From contig NZ_FOFF01000015.1 in assembly GCF_900110755.1 (NCBI RefSeq), positions 1-64,000 of the forward strand: a DNA stretch of 64,000 nt, written 5' to 3'. A program made the translations under genes and the position numbers. The DNA is from Streptomyces sp. yr375 (GTDB taxonomy: Bacteria > Actinomycetota > Actinomycetes > Streptomycetales > Streptomycetaceae). Under the pieces are notes generated by a model. The model ran no database searches. It had not been told where the DNA came from and saw nothing but the letters and a program-made list of their open reading frames with translations. Of this stretch, positions 24,496-34,691 are shown one piece after another (the first letter of the stretch is position 1; the number at the start of each line of letters is the position of its first letter).

Positions 24496-25674
24496 GTGGA
24501 CCTGTTCGAGTACCAGGCGAGGGACCTCTTCGCCAAGCACGATGTACCGGTGCTGGCCGGTGAAGTCATCGACACGCCTGAGGCGGCCCGCGCAGCCACC
24601 GAGCGTCTCGGTGGCAAGTCCGTAGTCAAGGCCCAGGTGAAGGTCGGCGGCCGTGGCAAGGCCGGCGGCGTGAAGCTCGCCGCCACCCCGGACGAGGCCG
24701 TCGCCCGCGCGACGGACATCCTCGGCATGGACATCAAGGGCCACACGGTCCACAAGGTGATGATCGCCGAGACCGCGCCCGAGATCGTCGAGGAGTACTA
24801 CGTCTCGTACCTTCTCGACCGCACCAACCGCACCTTCCTCGCCATGGCGTCCGTCCAGGGCGGCGTGGAGATCGAGGTCGTCGCGGAGGAGAACCCCGAG
24901 GCCCTCGCGAAGGTCCCGGTCGACGCCAACGAGGGCGTCTCGATCGAGAAGGCCCGCGAGATCGTCGCCCAGGCGAAGTTCCCGGCCGACGTCGCCGAGC
25001 AGGTCGCCGAGATCCTGGTGACGCTGTGGGACACCTTCGTCAAGGAGGACGCCCTCCTCGTCGAGGTCAACCCGCTCGCCAAGGTCGCGTCCGGCAAGGT
25101 CATCGCCCTTGACGGCAAGGTGTCGCTCGACGAGAACGCCGAGTTCCGCCAGCCGGAGCACGAGGCGCTCGAGGACAAGGACTCCGCCAACCCGCTCGAG
25201 GCGGCGGCCAAGGCCAAGAACCTCAACTACGTCAAGCTCGACGGCGAGGTCGGCATCATCGGCAACGGCGCGGGTCTCGTCATGAGCACCCTGGACGTCG
25301 TCGCGTACGCCGGTGAGAACCACGGTGGCGTGAAGCCGGCCAACTTCCTCGACATCGGCGGCGGCGCGTCCGCGGCCGTGATGGCGAACGGCCTGGAGAT
25401 CATCCTCGGCGACCCGGACGTCAAGTCCGTGTTCGTCAACGTCTTCGGCGGCATCACCGCGTGCGACGAGGTCGCCAACGGCATCGTCCAGGCGCTCCAG
25501 TTGCTGAAGGACAAGGGCGAGGAAGTCACCAAGCCCCTCGTCGTCCGTCTCGACGGCAACAACGCCGAGCTGGGTCGCAAGATCCTCTCCGACGCCAACC
25601 ACCCGCTGGTCCAGCGCGTGGACACCATGGACGGCGCGGCCGACAAGGCCGCCGAGCTCGCGGCTGCGAAGTAA
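24496..25674 (+). CDS. sucC: succinyl-CoA synthetase beta subunit (ADP-forming)
   Basis: 392 residues. The ATP-grasp domain starts at MDLFEYQARDLFAKHDVPVL with substrate-binding residues around AQVKVGGRGKAGGVKL. The CoA-ligase domain follows (GIIGNGAGLVMSTLDVV; ANFLDIGGGA; NVFGGITACD). With SucD it converts succinyl-CoA to succinate with ATP or GTP formation in the TCA cycle. The GTG start is preceded by GGACGGAAGC. sucD follows after 21 bp. Confidence 0.97.
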   Translation: MDLFEYQARDLFAKHDVPVLAGEVIDTPEAARAATERLGGKSVVKAQVKVGGRGKAGGVKLAATPDEAVARATDILGMDIKGHTVHKVMIAETAPEIVEEYYVSYLLDRTNRTFLAMASVQGGVEIEVVAEENPEALAKVPVDANEGVSIEKAREIVAQAKFPADVAEQVAEILVTLWDTFVKEDALLVEVNPLAKVASGKVIALDGKVSLDENAEFRQPEHEALEDKDSANPLEAAAKAKNLNYVKLDGEVGIIGNGAGLVMSTLDVVAYAGENHGGVKPANFLDIGGGASAAVMANGLEIILGDPDVKSVFVNVFGGITACDEVANGIVQALQLLKDKGEEVTKPLVVRLDGNNAELGRKILSDANHPLVQRVDTMDGAADKAAELAAAK

Positions 25675-25695
25675 GGGACGAGGGACAAAACAGCC

Positions 25696-26583
25696 ATGGC
25701 TATCTTCCTCACCAAGGACAGCAAGGTCATCGTCCAGGGCATGACCGGTGCCACGGGCATGAAGCACACCAAGCTCATGCTGGCGGACGGCACCAACATC
25801 GTCGGTGGCGTGAACCCGCGCAAGGCGGGCACGTCCGTCGACATCGACGGCACCGAGATCCCGGTCTTCGGCACGGTCGCCGAGGCGATCGAGAAGACGG
25901 GCGCGAACGTGTCCGTCCTCTTCGTGCCGCCGGCGTTCGCCAAGGCCGCCGTCGTCGAGGCGATCGACGCGGAGATTCCGCTCGCGGTCGTCATCACCGA
26001 GGGCATCGCCGTCCACGACTCGGCCGCGTTCTACGCGTACGCCGTGGCCAAGGGCGACAAGACCCGGATCATCGGCCCGAACTGCCCCGGTCTCATCACC
26101 CCGGGCCAGTCCAACGCCGGCATCATCCCGGGCGACATCACGAAGCCGGGCCGCATCGGCCTGGTCTCGAAGTCCGGCACGCTGACCTACCAGATGATGT
26201 ACGAGCTGCGCGACATCGGCTTCTCGTCCGCCGTCGGCATCGGTGGCGACCCGGTCATCGGTACGACGCACATCGACGCGCTCGCCGCGTTCGAGGCCGA
26301 CCCCGACACCGACCTGATCGTGATGATCGGTGAGATCGGCGGCGACGCCGAGGAGCGGGCGGCGGCCTTCATCAAGGAGAACGTGAAGAAGCCGGTCGTC
26401 GGCTACGTCGCGGGCTTCACCGCCCCCGAGGGCAAGACGATGGGCCACGCGGGTGCGATCGTGTCCGGTTCGTCCGGTACGGCCGCCGCGAAGCAGGAGG
26501 CCCTCGAGGCCGCCGGCGTCAAGGTCGGCAAGACGCCGACCGAGACGGCGAAGCTGGCCCGCGAGATCCTCTCCGCGAGCTGA
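25696..26583 (+). CDS. sucD: succinyl-CoA synthetase alpha subunit
   Basis: 295 residues. The CoA-binding Rossmann domain (VIVQGMTGATGMKHTKLML) is followed by the phosphohistidine loop GHAGAIVSGSSGTAAAK, whose His carries the phosphoryl group between SucD and the nucleotide site in SucC. The GPNCPGLI motif is intact. It is co-transcribed with sucC; a strong hairpin follows 45 bp downstream. Confidence 0.97.
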   Translation: MAIFLTKDSKVIVQGMTGATGMKHTKLMLADGTNIVGGVNPRKAGTSVDIDGTEIPVFGTVAEAIEKTGANVSVLFVPPAFAKAAVVEAIDAEIPLAVVITEGIAVHDSAAFYAYAVAKGDKTRIIGPNCPGLITPGQSNAGIIPGDITKPGRIGLVSKSGTLTYQMMYELRDIGFSSAVGIGGDPVIGTTHIDALAAFEADPDTDLIVMIGEIGGDAEERAAAFIKENVKKPVVGYVAGFTAPEGKTMGHAGAIVSGSSGTAAAKQEALEAAGVKVGKTPTETAKLAREILSAS

Positions 26584-26628
26584 TCGCTTCCTGATCGTTT
26601 CCGATCGGTTGCTTAGCTGAACGGTGAT

Positions 26629-26657
26629 GGGCCCGTCCCCTTGGTGGGGGCGGGCCC
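26629..26657. terminator. hairpin after sucCD
   Basis: GGGCCCGTCCCC, TTGGT loop, GGGGGCGGGCCC pair over 12 positions apart from one G-T. It lies between sucD and the convergent sigma-like gene and could serve both. Confidence 0.8.
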
Positions 26658-26691
26658 ACTCGCGTTGGTCGGCAGTGTGTGGCGGGGTCCG

Positions 26692-27675
26692 TCATCTCGA
26701 CTGCGGGAGCAGCCTTTCCGGGCCGTTCGCCGTTTGCGAGCGCAGCTTTGCGCGGAGCTTCAGCTCCTTGCCCGAGAGTGGGCCCGGGGCGGCCCGTGGG
26801 GGGACGCCCTGCACCGTCTCGCCGGGGGGCACCGGGGGCTCGTACTGGGTGGGGGCGGTGCGTACGGTCAGTGCGGTCGCGCCGATGATCGCGACCGTGA
26901 ACGCGATCGCCGCCCTGGTCCAGAAGCGGGCCCGGCGTTCGCCGGCCATCCGGACGGTGGGTGGTTTCGCCGCGCGCAGCCGTTCGGCGGACGCCACCTC
27001 CGCGAGGCGGCGGTGCAGTTCGGCGGGGCTCGCCAGGGCGGGCAGCCGTGCGGCGATCGCCTCCCGCGCGTGCAGCAGCCGGTTCGCGGTGGCGGGCGTG
27101 CTCGCCTCCGTCTCCGCCGCCGTCTCCGGCAGGTCGAGGCCGACGCCGTCGTAGAGGAGGAGCGTGCGGCGGTACGGGGCCGGGAGCGTGAGGAGTACGT
27201 CCAGCAGCGCGCGGTCGGGCGCGTGCGCCGGGGGCGGTTCCGGGTGGCGGAAACGGGGGCGGAACCGGTGCCAGGGGGAGAGCGCGTACTCGTACGCCGT
27301 CGCCCGTACCCAGCCCGCCGGGTCGCGGTCCACGGCGACCTCGGGCCAGCGCTGCCAGGCCAGTTGGAAAGCCTGCTCGACCGACTCGCGCGCGAGTTCG
27401 CGGCGGCCGCAGAGCAGGTAGGTCTGGCGGACGAGGGCGGGGGCGCAGAACCCGTAGAGGGCGTCGAAGGCCTGAGCGGGGGTCAGGGGGGAGGGGGGAG
27501 AAGGGGAGGGGGAGGGGGAGACGGCGGGCGGGGTGGTGGTCGGTGCGGGCTTCTTTGTCGGGCGCACCGTCACCTGGGGTCGAGGCGCTGCCTCCTGGGT
27601 GTTCGTCACCTTGTCCGCCTTGGTCAGCGATGCCGGCAGGTTGTTCGCGTCCCGAGTGGCAGGGCTCTGTGTCAC
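26692..27675 (-). CDS. ECF-sigma-like protein with C-terminal membrane anchor
   Basis: About 327 residues. A disordered Pro/Ser/Lys N-terminus (~75 residues) precedes a sigma region-2-like helix set (LTPAQAFDALYGFCAPALVRQTYLL) and a region-4-like HTH (LLTLPAPYRRTLLLYDGVGLDLPETAAETEAST). The last third has a basic segment and one membrane helix (WTRAAIAFTVAIIGATALTV). Joining sigma-like domains and a membrane anchor in one chain suggests a membrane-tethered regulator that might need proteolysis for release; it could also be a non-functional sigma relic. The GTG at 27675 follows AAGGGG by about 7 nt. Divergent from the DUF6350 gene. Confidence 0.65.
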   Translation of the reverse strand: MTQSPATRDANNLPASLTKADKVTNTQEAAPRPQVTVRPTKKPAPTTTPPAVSPSPSPSPPSPLTPAQAFDALYGFCAPALVRQTYLLCGRRELARESVEQAFQLAWQRWPEVAVDRDPAGWVRATAYEYALSPWHRFRPRFRHPEPPPAHAPDRALLDVLLTLPAPYRRTLLLYDGVGLDLPETAAETEASTPATANRLLHAREAIAARLPALASPAELHRRLAEVASAERLRAAKPPTVRMAGERRARFWTRAAIAFTVAIIGATALTVRTAPTQYEPPVPPGETVQGVPPRAAPGPLSGKELKLRAKLRSQTANGPERLLPQSR

Positions 27676-27771
27676 AGGATGCCCCTTCGCCCGAAAAAGT
27701 ACATAAGCGCATATTGAGCGACACAACGGTAGTTCGCCTGTTACGACGGGAAAGCGCGTGTCGTTGGGAGC

Positions 27772-29481
27772 ATGACGGTCGTGATCCAGATGACCGCTCG
27801 CCGACTGCCGTTGTCGCCCCTGCTCACCCGGATGCGCGACCGAACTCCCGGACTGGCCGCCAGCCTCCTGGGTGGTGCCCTCGCGGCCGGGCTGGGGCTC
27901 GGTTCGTTCGCCGTGCTCGTGATGGTGCTGTGGATCAGTTCGCCGTATCCCGACAGCGGGCCGGGGGGTGCGCTCCATGTCGCCGCCGCGCTGTGGCTGT
28001 TGGCGCATGGCGCGGAACTGGTGCGCGTCGACACGCTGTCCGGGGTGCCGGCGCCGGTCGGTGTCACGCCGCTGCTGTTGCTCGCGTTGCCGGTGTGGCT
28101 GGTGCGGCGCGCTGCGCGGGACGCGGTGGAGGGGGGTGGCGACCGTCGTGACCGTGGTGAGGACGGTGGCGGCGGTGGTGGCGGGGGCGGTGGTGAGGGT
28201 GCTTTGTTCGTGAGTGGGCGTACCGCGTGGGTGGGTGTCGTGGTCGGGTATCTCGGCGTCGGGGCGGGTGCGGCTTTTTATGCCGGTGCCGGTGGCGCTT
28301 TGCGGCCCTCGTGGGTGTGGACGGCGGTGTGCGTGCCGGTGGTCGCCGTGCTGGCCGCCGGGGCGGGGGTGTGGTCGGCTCACGGTCGTCCGCACGGGCC
28401 TGTGGACAGCGTGCTGTTCGTGCTGCCTCGCGAGGTGCGGAGGTTGTTCCTCGGGGCGGAGGAGCGGGAGCGGCTCGGGGTTGCCGGGCGGGCCGCGGGG
28501 GTCGGGGCGGCGGTGCTGGTGGGGGGCGGGGCGTTGTTGGTGGCGGTGTCCTCGGTGTGGCACGCCGGTGCGGCTCGGGAGGCGTTTTTGCAGCTCACGG
28601 AGGGGTGGTCGGGGCGGTTCGCGGTGTTGTTGCTGTGTGTGGCGCTGGTGCCGAACGCGGCGGTGTGGGGGGCGGCGTATGCGCTGGGGCCGGGGTACGT
28701 CCTTGGTGCCGGGCATGTGGTGGCGCCGTTGTCCTCGGATCCGGCGCCCTTGTTGCCGCCGTTTCCGTTGCTGGCGGCGGTGCCGGAGGTGGGGGTCGGG
28801 ACGTGGTGGAACTGGGCGGCGGGGTTGGTGCCGGTGGTGGGCGGGGCGGCGGTGGGGGTTTTTGTGGCTCGGGCGGCGGGGGGTTCTGTCGGGGGTGGTT
28901 GGTCTCGGGGGCGGACTGTGGGGGTTGTGGTGCTGGCGGGGGTGGGGTGCGGGGTGCTGTTGGGCGGGCTTGCGGGGGTGGCCGGGGGGCCGTTGGGGGG
29001 TGCCGCGTTGGCTCGGTTCGGGCCGGTGTGGTGGCAGGTGGGGGGTGCGGTGGTGTTGTGGGTCGTGGGGGTGGGGGTGCCGGTGGCTGTGGGGGTGCGG
29101 GGGTGGCGGGGGCGTCGGGAGTGGGGGGTTTGGGGGGCGTGGAGAGGGGTGCGGGTGTGGAAGGGGCGGGGGCGGCGGGGTGGCGTGGCGGAGGCGGAGG
29201 TGGAGGTGCAGGTGGAGGTGCAGGTGGAGGTGGAGGTGCTGGAGTCGGAGCTGTACGACTTCTCGCCGGTCGAGTCTGTCGGCCTCGTTGCCTCTGTCGC
29301 GCCCGCTGCTCCTGTTGAGCCTGTCGCCCCTGTCGCGCCTGTTGAGCCCGTTGAGACGGTCATGCCTGTTGGGGCTGTTGAGACTGGCGTGGCTGAGTTG
29401 GTGGAGCCGGTGTGGCATGAGGATGCGGCTCGGGAGGCTCGGTGGGCTGCGTTGAGGGAGGCGGGGGAGGACGGGGCGTGA
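27772..29481 (+). CDS. DUF6350-family polytopic membrane protein
   Basis: 569 residues with about ten membrane helices and a large loop rich in Gly/Asp/Arg after the third (around residue 122-140). The start lies at ATG 27772; an in-frame ATG at 27790 is possible. The C-terminal ~110 residues are low-complexity: first Val-Glu/Gln dipeptides (encoded by GAGGTG/CAGGTG at 29196-29243), then Pro-Val-Glu repeats. The family is conserved next to purN in Streptomyces and has been labelled a cell-division or integral membrane protein without direct evidence (memory). Confidence 0.75.
   Translation: MTVVIQMTARRLPLSPLLTRMRDRTPGLAASLLGGALAAGLGLGSFAVLVMVLWISSPYPDSGPGGALHVAAALWLLAHGAELVRVDTLSGVPAPVGVTPLLLLALPVWLVRRAARDAVEGGGDRRDRGEDGGGGGGGGGGEGALFVSGRTAWVGVVVGYLGVGAGAAFYAGAGGALRPSWVWTAVCVPVVAVLAAGAGVWSAHGRPHGPVDSVLFVLPREVRRLFLGAEERERLGVAGRAAGVGAAVLVGGGALLVAVSSVWHAGAAREAFLQLTEGWSGRFAVLLLCVALVPNAAVWGAAYALGPGYVLGAGHVVAPLSSDPAPLLPPFPLLAAVPEVGVGTWWNWAAGLVPVVGGAAVGVFVARAAGGSVGGGWSRGRTVGVVVLAGVGCGVLLGGLAGVAGGPLGGAALARFGPVWWQVGGAVVLWVVGVGVPVAVGVRGWRGRREWGVWGAWRGVRVWKGRGRRGGVAEAEVEVQVEVQVEVEVLESELYDFSPVESVGLVASVAPAAPVEPVAPVAPVEPVETVMPVGAVETGVAELVEPVWHEDAAREARWAALREAGEDGA
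29196..29243 (+). repeat. 6-bp repeat at the DUF6350 C-terminus
   Basis: Alternating GAGGTG and CAGGTG hexamers encode a Glu/Gln-Val run. A second degenerate block (CCTGTTGAG/CCTGTCGCC type) follows at about 29290-29400. Confidence 0.9.
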
Positions 29482-29532
29482 ACGGTGCGGTGTTTCTCGC
29501 CCCCGCCGCCCCTACCCATTCCCATCCCTGCC

Positions 29533-29606
29533 CTGGGGGCTGCCGCCCCCAGACCCCCGCTGTCGGCCCTTAAGGGGCCTCGTCCTCAAACGCCGGACGG
29601 GCTGAA
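29533..29606. repeat. composite intergenic repeat (copy 2)
   Basis: Same modules as at 15381-15450: CTGGGGGC-TGCC-GCCCCCAG, GGCCCTTAAGGGGCC and CCTCAAACGCCGGACGGGCT. It again sits at the junction of two convergent genes. Apart from this element and the partial copy at 29659, the 255-bp gap 29482-29736 holds nothing recognisable. Confidence 0.9.
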
Positions 29607-29658
29607 AGCACCGACTGGCGCCCCCAGCGGGTGGGTGGGGGTTCGGGATGGCGTCTGC

Positions 29659-29686
29659 CTCGTCCTCAAGCGCCGGACGGGCTGGA
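29659..29686. repeat. partial copy of the intergenic repeat
   Basis: Only the last module is present (CGTCCTCAAGCGCCGGACGG), with one base changed from the other copies. It lies 50 bp after copy 2, suggesting local duplication. Confidence 0.85.
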
Positions 29687-29736
29687 ATGTGCGGGCCGGT
29701 GTCGAGGAGGTGCCCCTGACCCCCATGCGTCACCCC

Positions 29737-30498
29737 TCACGCATTACCCCCCAAAATCCCCTTGAGTTGCTTGGGCAGCAAGTCGTTGCAGGCCTGCTTT
29801 GACTGTTGGGTCAGGGCGTCGTTTGTGCAGGTGTAGTAGTCGCTGTAGGCCAGTTGGGCGGTGAAGGTGGCGGCGACGAGGGCCAGGGCCAGGGAGGCGG
29901 TGACCAGGCCGGTGATGGCGGCCGTGCGCTGTGGGCGGCCGGTGGTCTCGGGGGTGGCCGGGGTGTCCGGGTCGGGGGTGCGGGGCTTGGTGCGTAGGGC
30001 GCTGATGCCCCAGTTCAGGGCCAGCGCGCCGAGCAGCAGGGCCACGTACGGCCAGCCGAAGAGGGCGAAGAAGAAGGCCCACATGCCGCACAGCAGCGCG
30101 TAGCGCGCACGGCGCTGGCCGGGGTCCGTGGGGTCCCAGCGCTTGCCGGGGTCCGTGCCGCCGCCCTCGGGGTTGTTGCCGCCGCCGGAGCGATCGCCGA
30201 AGCCGCCGGGGGAGCGGCCGGGCTGCTGGTCGCTCCACTGGCCGCCCCACGGCGGACGCCCGCCCTCGGGGGCGCCGCCCGCCGGGCGCCGGGGCTGCCA
30301 CGGGCTGTCCGGCGTGCCTTCCGCCGGCGGCGCGAACGGATTATCGGGTTTGCTCGCATCATCCGGCTTGCCGGTGTTCTCGTTCTCCGGGGCTTCCGGA
30401 GGGGACTGTGGGCGCTCCCGTAGCAGCACGGCGTCGCGCTCCCCTCCCTGCGGTGACTGCGGGAGGAGCGTGAGGAGTCGCAGACTGCGGTCCGGCAT
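29737..30498 (-). CDS. membrane protein with long disordered N-terminus
   Basis: 253 residues. The first ~130 are Pro/Gly/Asp-rich and disordered (PFAPPAEGTPDSPWQPRRP, GGFGDRSGGGNNPEGGG). Two adjacent helices (ALLCGMWAFFFALFGWPYVALL and following) and a third (AAITGLVTASLALALVAATF) precede an extracytoplasmic tail with two Cys (YYTCTNDALTQQSKQACNDLL) that may form a disulfide. No function is recognised. Divergent from purN. ATG 30498 was preferred over the adjacent TTG. Confidence 0.75.
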   Translation of the reverse strand: MPDRSLRLLTLLPQSPQGGERDAVLLRERPQSPPEAPENENTGKPDDASKPDNPFAPPAEGTPDSPWQPRRPAGGAPEGGRPPWGGQWSDQQPGRSPGGFGDRSGGGNNPEGGGTDPGKRWDPTDPGQRRARYALLCGMWAFFFALFGWPYVALLLGALALNWGISALRTKPRTPDPDTPATPETTGRPQRTAAITGLVTASLALALVAATFTAQLAYSDYYTCTNDALTQQSKQACNDLLPKQLKGILGGNA

Positions 30499-30516
30499 CA
30501 AGAGAGCGTCTTCCCC

Positions 30517-30544
30517 TAGGTGATCTGGCTTAGGTGATCTGACT
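30517..30544. promoter_or_regulatory. 14-bp tandem direct repeat upstream of purN
   Basis: TAGGTGATCTGGCT followed directly by TAGGTGATCTGACT: two 14-bp copies with one difference, in the divergent region between the membrane-protein gene (start 30498) and purN. A weaker repeat of CTGTCTGG follows at about 30543-30566. This looks like a two-turn operator; the binding protein is unknown. Confidence 0.45.
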
Positions 30545-30783
30545 GTCTGGTACGAGCTGTCTGGCGTGAGCTGTTACTTCCGGAACGCACCGCATCACCA
30601 TCGCGTTCCCGAGCCCGCTCGCCCCAGACGCTACCTTCCGGCCACGCCCCCGTCCCGTGGGGGCCGTCCGGTGTGCCGGTATCGTTGCTGGCGGTCGGCT
30701 GCTTCGTAGGCTTCCCCGTATCCGGGGGCTCGATGCATTCGTATGAACGTACAAGAACGCTGCTCCGTAGAAAGGGCCTCACC

Positions 30784-31394
30784 GTGGCCAAGCGCCTTGT
30801 CGTGCTGGTCTCCGGATCCGGTACGAATCTGCAGGCACTCCTCGACGCCGTCGCGGCCGTCGGAGTCGAGGCCTACGGCGCCGAGATCGTGGCCGTCGGG
30901 GCCGACCGGGACGGCATCGAGGGCCTCGCCCGTGCCGAGCGGGCCGGGATTCCCACGTTCGTCCGCCGGGTCAAGGACTTCGGCACCCGCGACGAGTGGG
31001 ACGCGGCGCTCACCGAGGCGGTGGCCGCTCACGAGCCCGACCTCGTCGTCTCCGCCGGGTTCATGAAGATCGTGGGGAAGGAATTCCTGGCGCGGTTCGG
31101 CGGGCGGGTCGTCAACACCCACCCCGCGCTGCTGCCCAGTTTCCCCGGGGCCCACGGGGTGCGGGACGCGCTCGCGTACGGCGCTCGGGTCACCGGCTGC
31201 ACCGTCCACTTCGTCGACGACGGTGTCGACACCGGACCGATCATCGCCCAGGGCGTCGTCGAGATCCGGGACGAGGACGACGAGAGCGCTCTGCACGAGC
31301 GCATCAAGGACATCGAGCGAAGGCTGCTCGTCGAGGTCGTGGGGCGGCTCGCCCGCAACGGCTATCGCATTGAGGGACGAAAGGTAGTTATCCA

Positions 31395-31398
<4 letters not shown>
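30784..31398 (+). CDS. purN: phosphoribosylglycinamide formyltransferase
   Basis: 204 residues. GAR transformylase carries out step 3 of purine synthesis using 10-formyl-THF. The phosphate-binding loop is VSGSGTNLQALLDA. The catalytic motif region reads VVNTHPALLPSFPGAHGVRDAL and the end of the folate site is DDGVDTGPII. The GTG at 30784 follows GAAAGG; an upstream extension was rejected because the core begins at VAKRLVVLVSGSG. The last four bases overlap the purH start. Confidence 0.97.
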
Positions 31399-32990
<1,592 letters not shown>

Positions 32991-33054
32991 CACACACCAC
33001 ACCACACCACACCACAGTGCACTGCATTGCGCTGAGTTGACGTGTACGTCGTCG

Positions 33055-33085
33055 GGGGCGGTGGCCGGTTGTCGGCCGCCGCCCC
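33055..33085. terminator. bidirectional hairpin after purH
   Basis: GGGGCGGTGGCCG and CGGCCGCCGCCCC form a 13-bp stem with one G-T pair and a 5-nt loop, followed by TTTC. It separates purH from the convergent I36-like gene. Just upstream, 32990-33015 holds a short ACACC repeat. Confidence 0.8.
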
Positions 33086-33112
33086 TTTCAGGTGTGCAGG
33101 AGCAGGGGCGGC

Positions 33113-33586
33113 TCAGGTCAGCCAGGTCGCGCACTCGCCTGCGGTCACCCAGCGGTGGGAGCGGATGTTGTTGTCGACGATCGGGTGGCCGCCGTTGAAC
33201 GAGTTGTCGGACAGGTTGTCCGCGAAGTACTCGTTCGGCGCGAGACAGGTGTACGTCTCCTCGTAGTTCTGCCAGAACCAGAACTGGACGACGTCCCGGC
33301 CACCGGTGTAGCCCGCGTTCATGACGGACGACGCCCGGTCCCAGGCCCCCGCGAAACCGCCGCCCGCGGCGTTCCAGTCCGGGTCGTTGCCGGCGGTCTG
33401 GCCCAGCAGCGCGCCCTGGCAGTCGTAGCCGTCCCAGGCGTAGACGTTGCCGTTGCGGCCCGGCCACTTGTTGTTGCAGCCCGTGGCCTGGACGCTCGCG
33501 TCGGCCGCCTGGGCGGTCGTCGCGGGCACGGTCAGCCCGAGCGCGGTCAGGCCGATGACGGCCGCCGTGATGGCGAACTTGCGCAT
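33113..33586 (-). CDS. secreted peptidase-inhibitor-I36-like protein
   Basis: 157 residues with a clear signal peptide ending near AQA-AD. The mature part has Cys at CNNKWPGRNG, DGYDCQGALLG, YTCLAPNEYF and GECATWL, plus Gly/Trp/Tyr-rich strands typical of the I36/beta-gamma-crystallin-like inhibitors of Streptomyces. These inhibit extracellular metalloproteases or simply bind ligands; the target is unknown. The ATG at 33586 has GAGGGGAA 8 nt upstream. It follows, in the same direction, a lipoprotein gene that ends 30 bp before it. Confidence 0.75.
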   Translation of the reverse strand: MRKFAITAAVIGLTALGLTVPATTAQAADASVQATGCNNKWPGRNGNVYAWDGYDCQGALLGQTAGNDPDWNAAGGGFAGAWDRASSVMNAGYTGGRDVVQFWFWQNYEETYTCLAPNEYFADNLSDNSFNGGHPIVDNNIRSHRWVTAGECATWLT

Positions 33587-33615
33587 GATGATTCCCCTCG
33601 TTTTGGTTGGTTGCG

Positions 33616-34542
33616 TCAGGCGCGTTGCGGCACGATCCGCACCGCTCGGTCGTACGCCTGGTGCTGGAGGCGCCGATAGGTGTCGAGCGCCTTGCCGTAC
33701 CGGGTCGGAAGCCGGTCGACGTAGTGGGTTTCGCGGGCCGTGGCCACCGACTTCAGGGACGTCGCTCGGGCGCACGTCGCGTCGGCGACCGCGATCCTCC
33801 GCTCGGTCGCGAACGCCTTGTCGGCGGCGGCCGTCCCCAGTCGCGCGGTGTTCTCGCGCGTCGCGTCACGGGCCGCCTGCGGGTCCGGGTAGGTCAGCCC
33901 GGACTTCTTCATGCACCGGGACCAGGCGGCGACGGCGGTGGTCAGTTGCCGGTCGCGCATCAGGTCGGCGGCGTACAGCGCGTTGAGGCCGGTGGCGGTC
34001 TTGGAGGCGCGGAACCAGTCGCCGGGGTCGCCGTACAGGGCCTTCTCCGCCTCCGCCGTACAGCCGCCGAGGCGTTTGCGCACCTCCCGGCCGCTGCCGG
34101 GCAGTTCGGCCGAGACCACCTGGACGGCGCTCCCACTCCCATTCCCGCTGCCGCCGTCGAGTGCCTGGTCGAAGGCGGTACGGCGGGCGGCGGACAGGGT
34201 CTGGCGGTAGGCGGCGACGGGGTTGTGCAGCCGTACCTGCTCCTGCTCGGCGTCGATCCGGCCGCCGTACCCGTACGTCCGCGCCCACGCCACGTCGTCC
34301 TGCACGAACCGCACCGGCATGCTCTCGCGCAGGGTCAGGCCGCGGTCCTCCGCGTACGTGAAGCCGTGCCGCTTCATGCACTGGGAGGTGAGGCGCTGTT
34401 CGGCGTCGGTGAGACGGAGTTCCTGCTGCCAGGTCAGCGCCTGCGGGCGGGAGGGCGGCGCGGTGTCCCGCCCGCAGCCGGCCATCGCCGTGACCGCCGT
34501 GAGCGCCGCGATCGTGCACCGTGCGGCGAGCGCCCGCTTCAT
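33616..34542 (-). CDS. putative lipoprotein, unknown function
   Basis: 308 residues. The signal peptide ends in a lipobox-like AMAGC (Cys ~23). The mature part is largely alpha-helical with paired Cys motifs (LTSQCMKRHGF and WSRCMKKSGL), repeated so that two halves look homologous: each has a Cys-Met-Lys, then a Pro/Asp loop. The family is not recognised; such double SxCMxxxG proteins are common secreted hypotheticals in Streptomyces. A strong terminator separates it from the kinase gene upstream, so it has its own promoter. Confidence 0.7.
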   Translation of the reverse strand: MKRALAARCTIAALTAVTAMAGCGRDTAPPSRPQALTWQQELRLTDAEQRLTSQCMKRHGFTYAEDRGLTLRESMPVRFVQDDVAWARTYGYGGRIDAEQEQVRLHNPVAAYRQTLSAARRTAFDQALDGGSGNGSGSAVQVVSAELPGSGREVRKRLGGCTAEAEKALYGDPGDWFRASKTATGLNALYAADLMRDRQLTTAVAAWSRCMKKSGLTYPDPQAARDATRENTARLGTAAADKAFATERRIAVADATCARATSLKSVATARETHYVDRLPTRYGKALDTYRRLQHQAYDRAVRIVPQRA

Positions 34543-34594
34543 GGTCGTACCCCCGTCGTGCCCGTGGTCCCGTGTTCTCGTGGGTGGAGACCGG

Positions 34595-34632
34595 GCGGTG
34601 TCCGGCCCACCCCCGAGGGGGCCGGACACCGC
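34595..34632 (-). terminator. 14-bp hairpin after the kinase gene
   Basis: GCGGTGTCCGGCCC and GGGCCGGACACCGC pair perfectly around a short C/G loop, between the Ser/Thr-kinase gene and the downstream lipoprotein gene. Confidence 0.8.
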
Positions 34633-34691
34633 GCGGCGTGCAACCACGGTCGCGGGAAACGGCGGGCGGCGGTACCTCGGACTTCTCAGGG

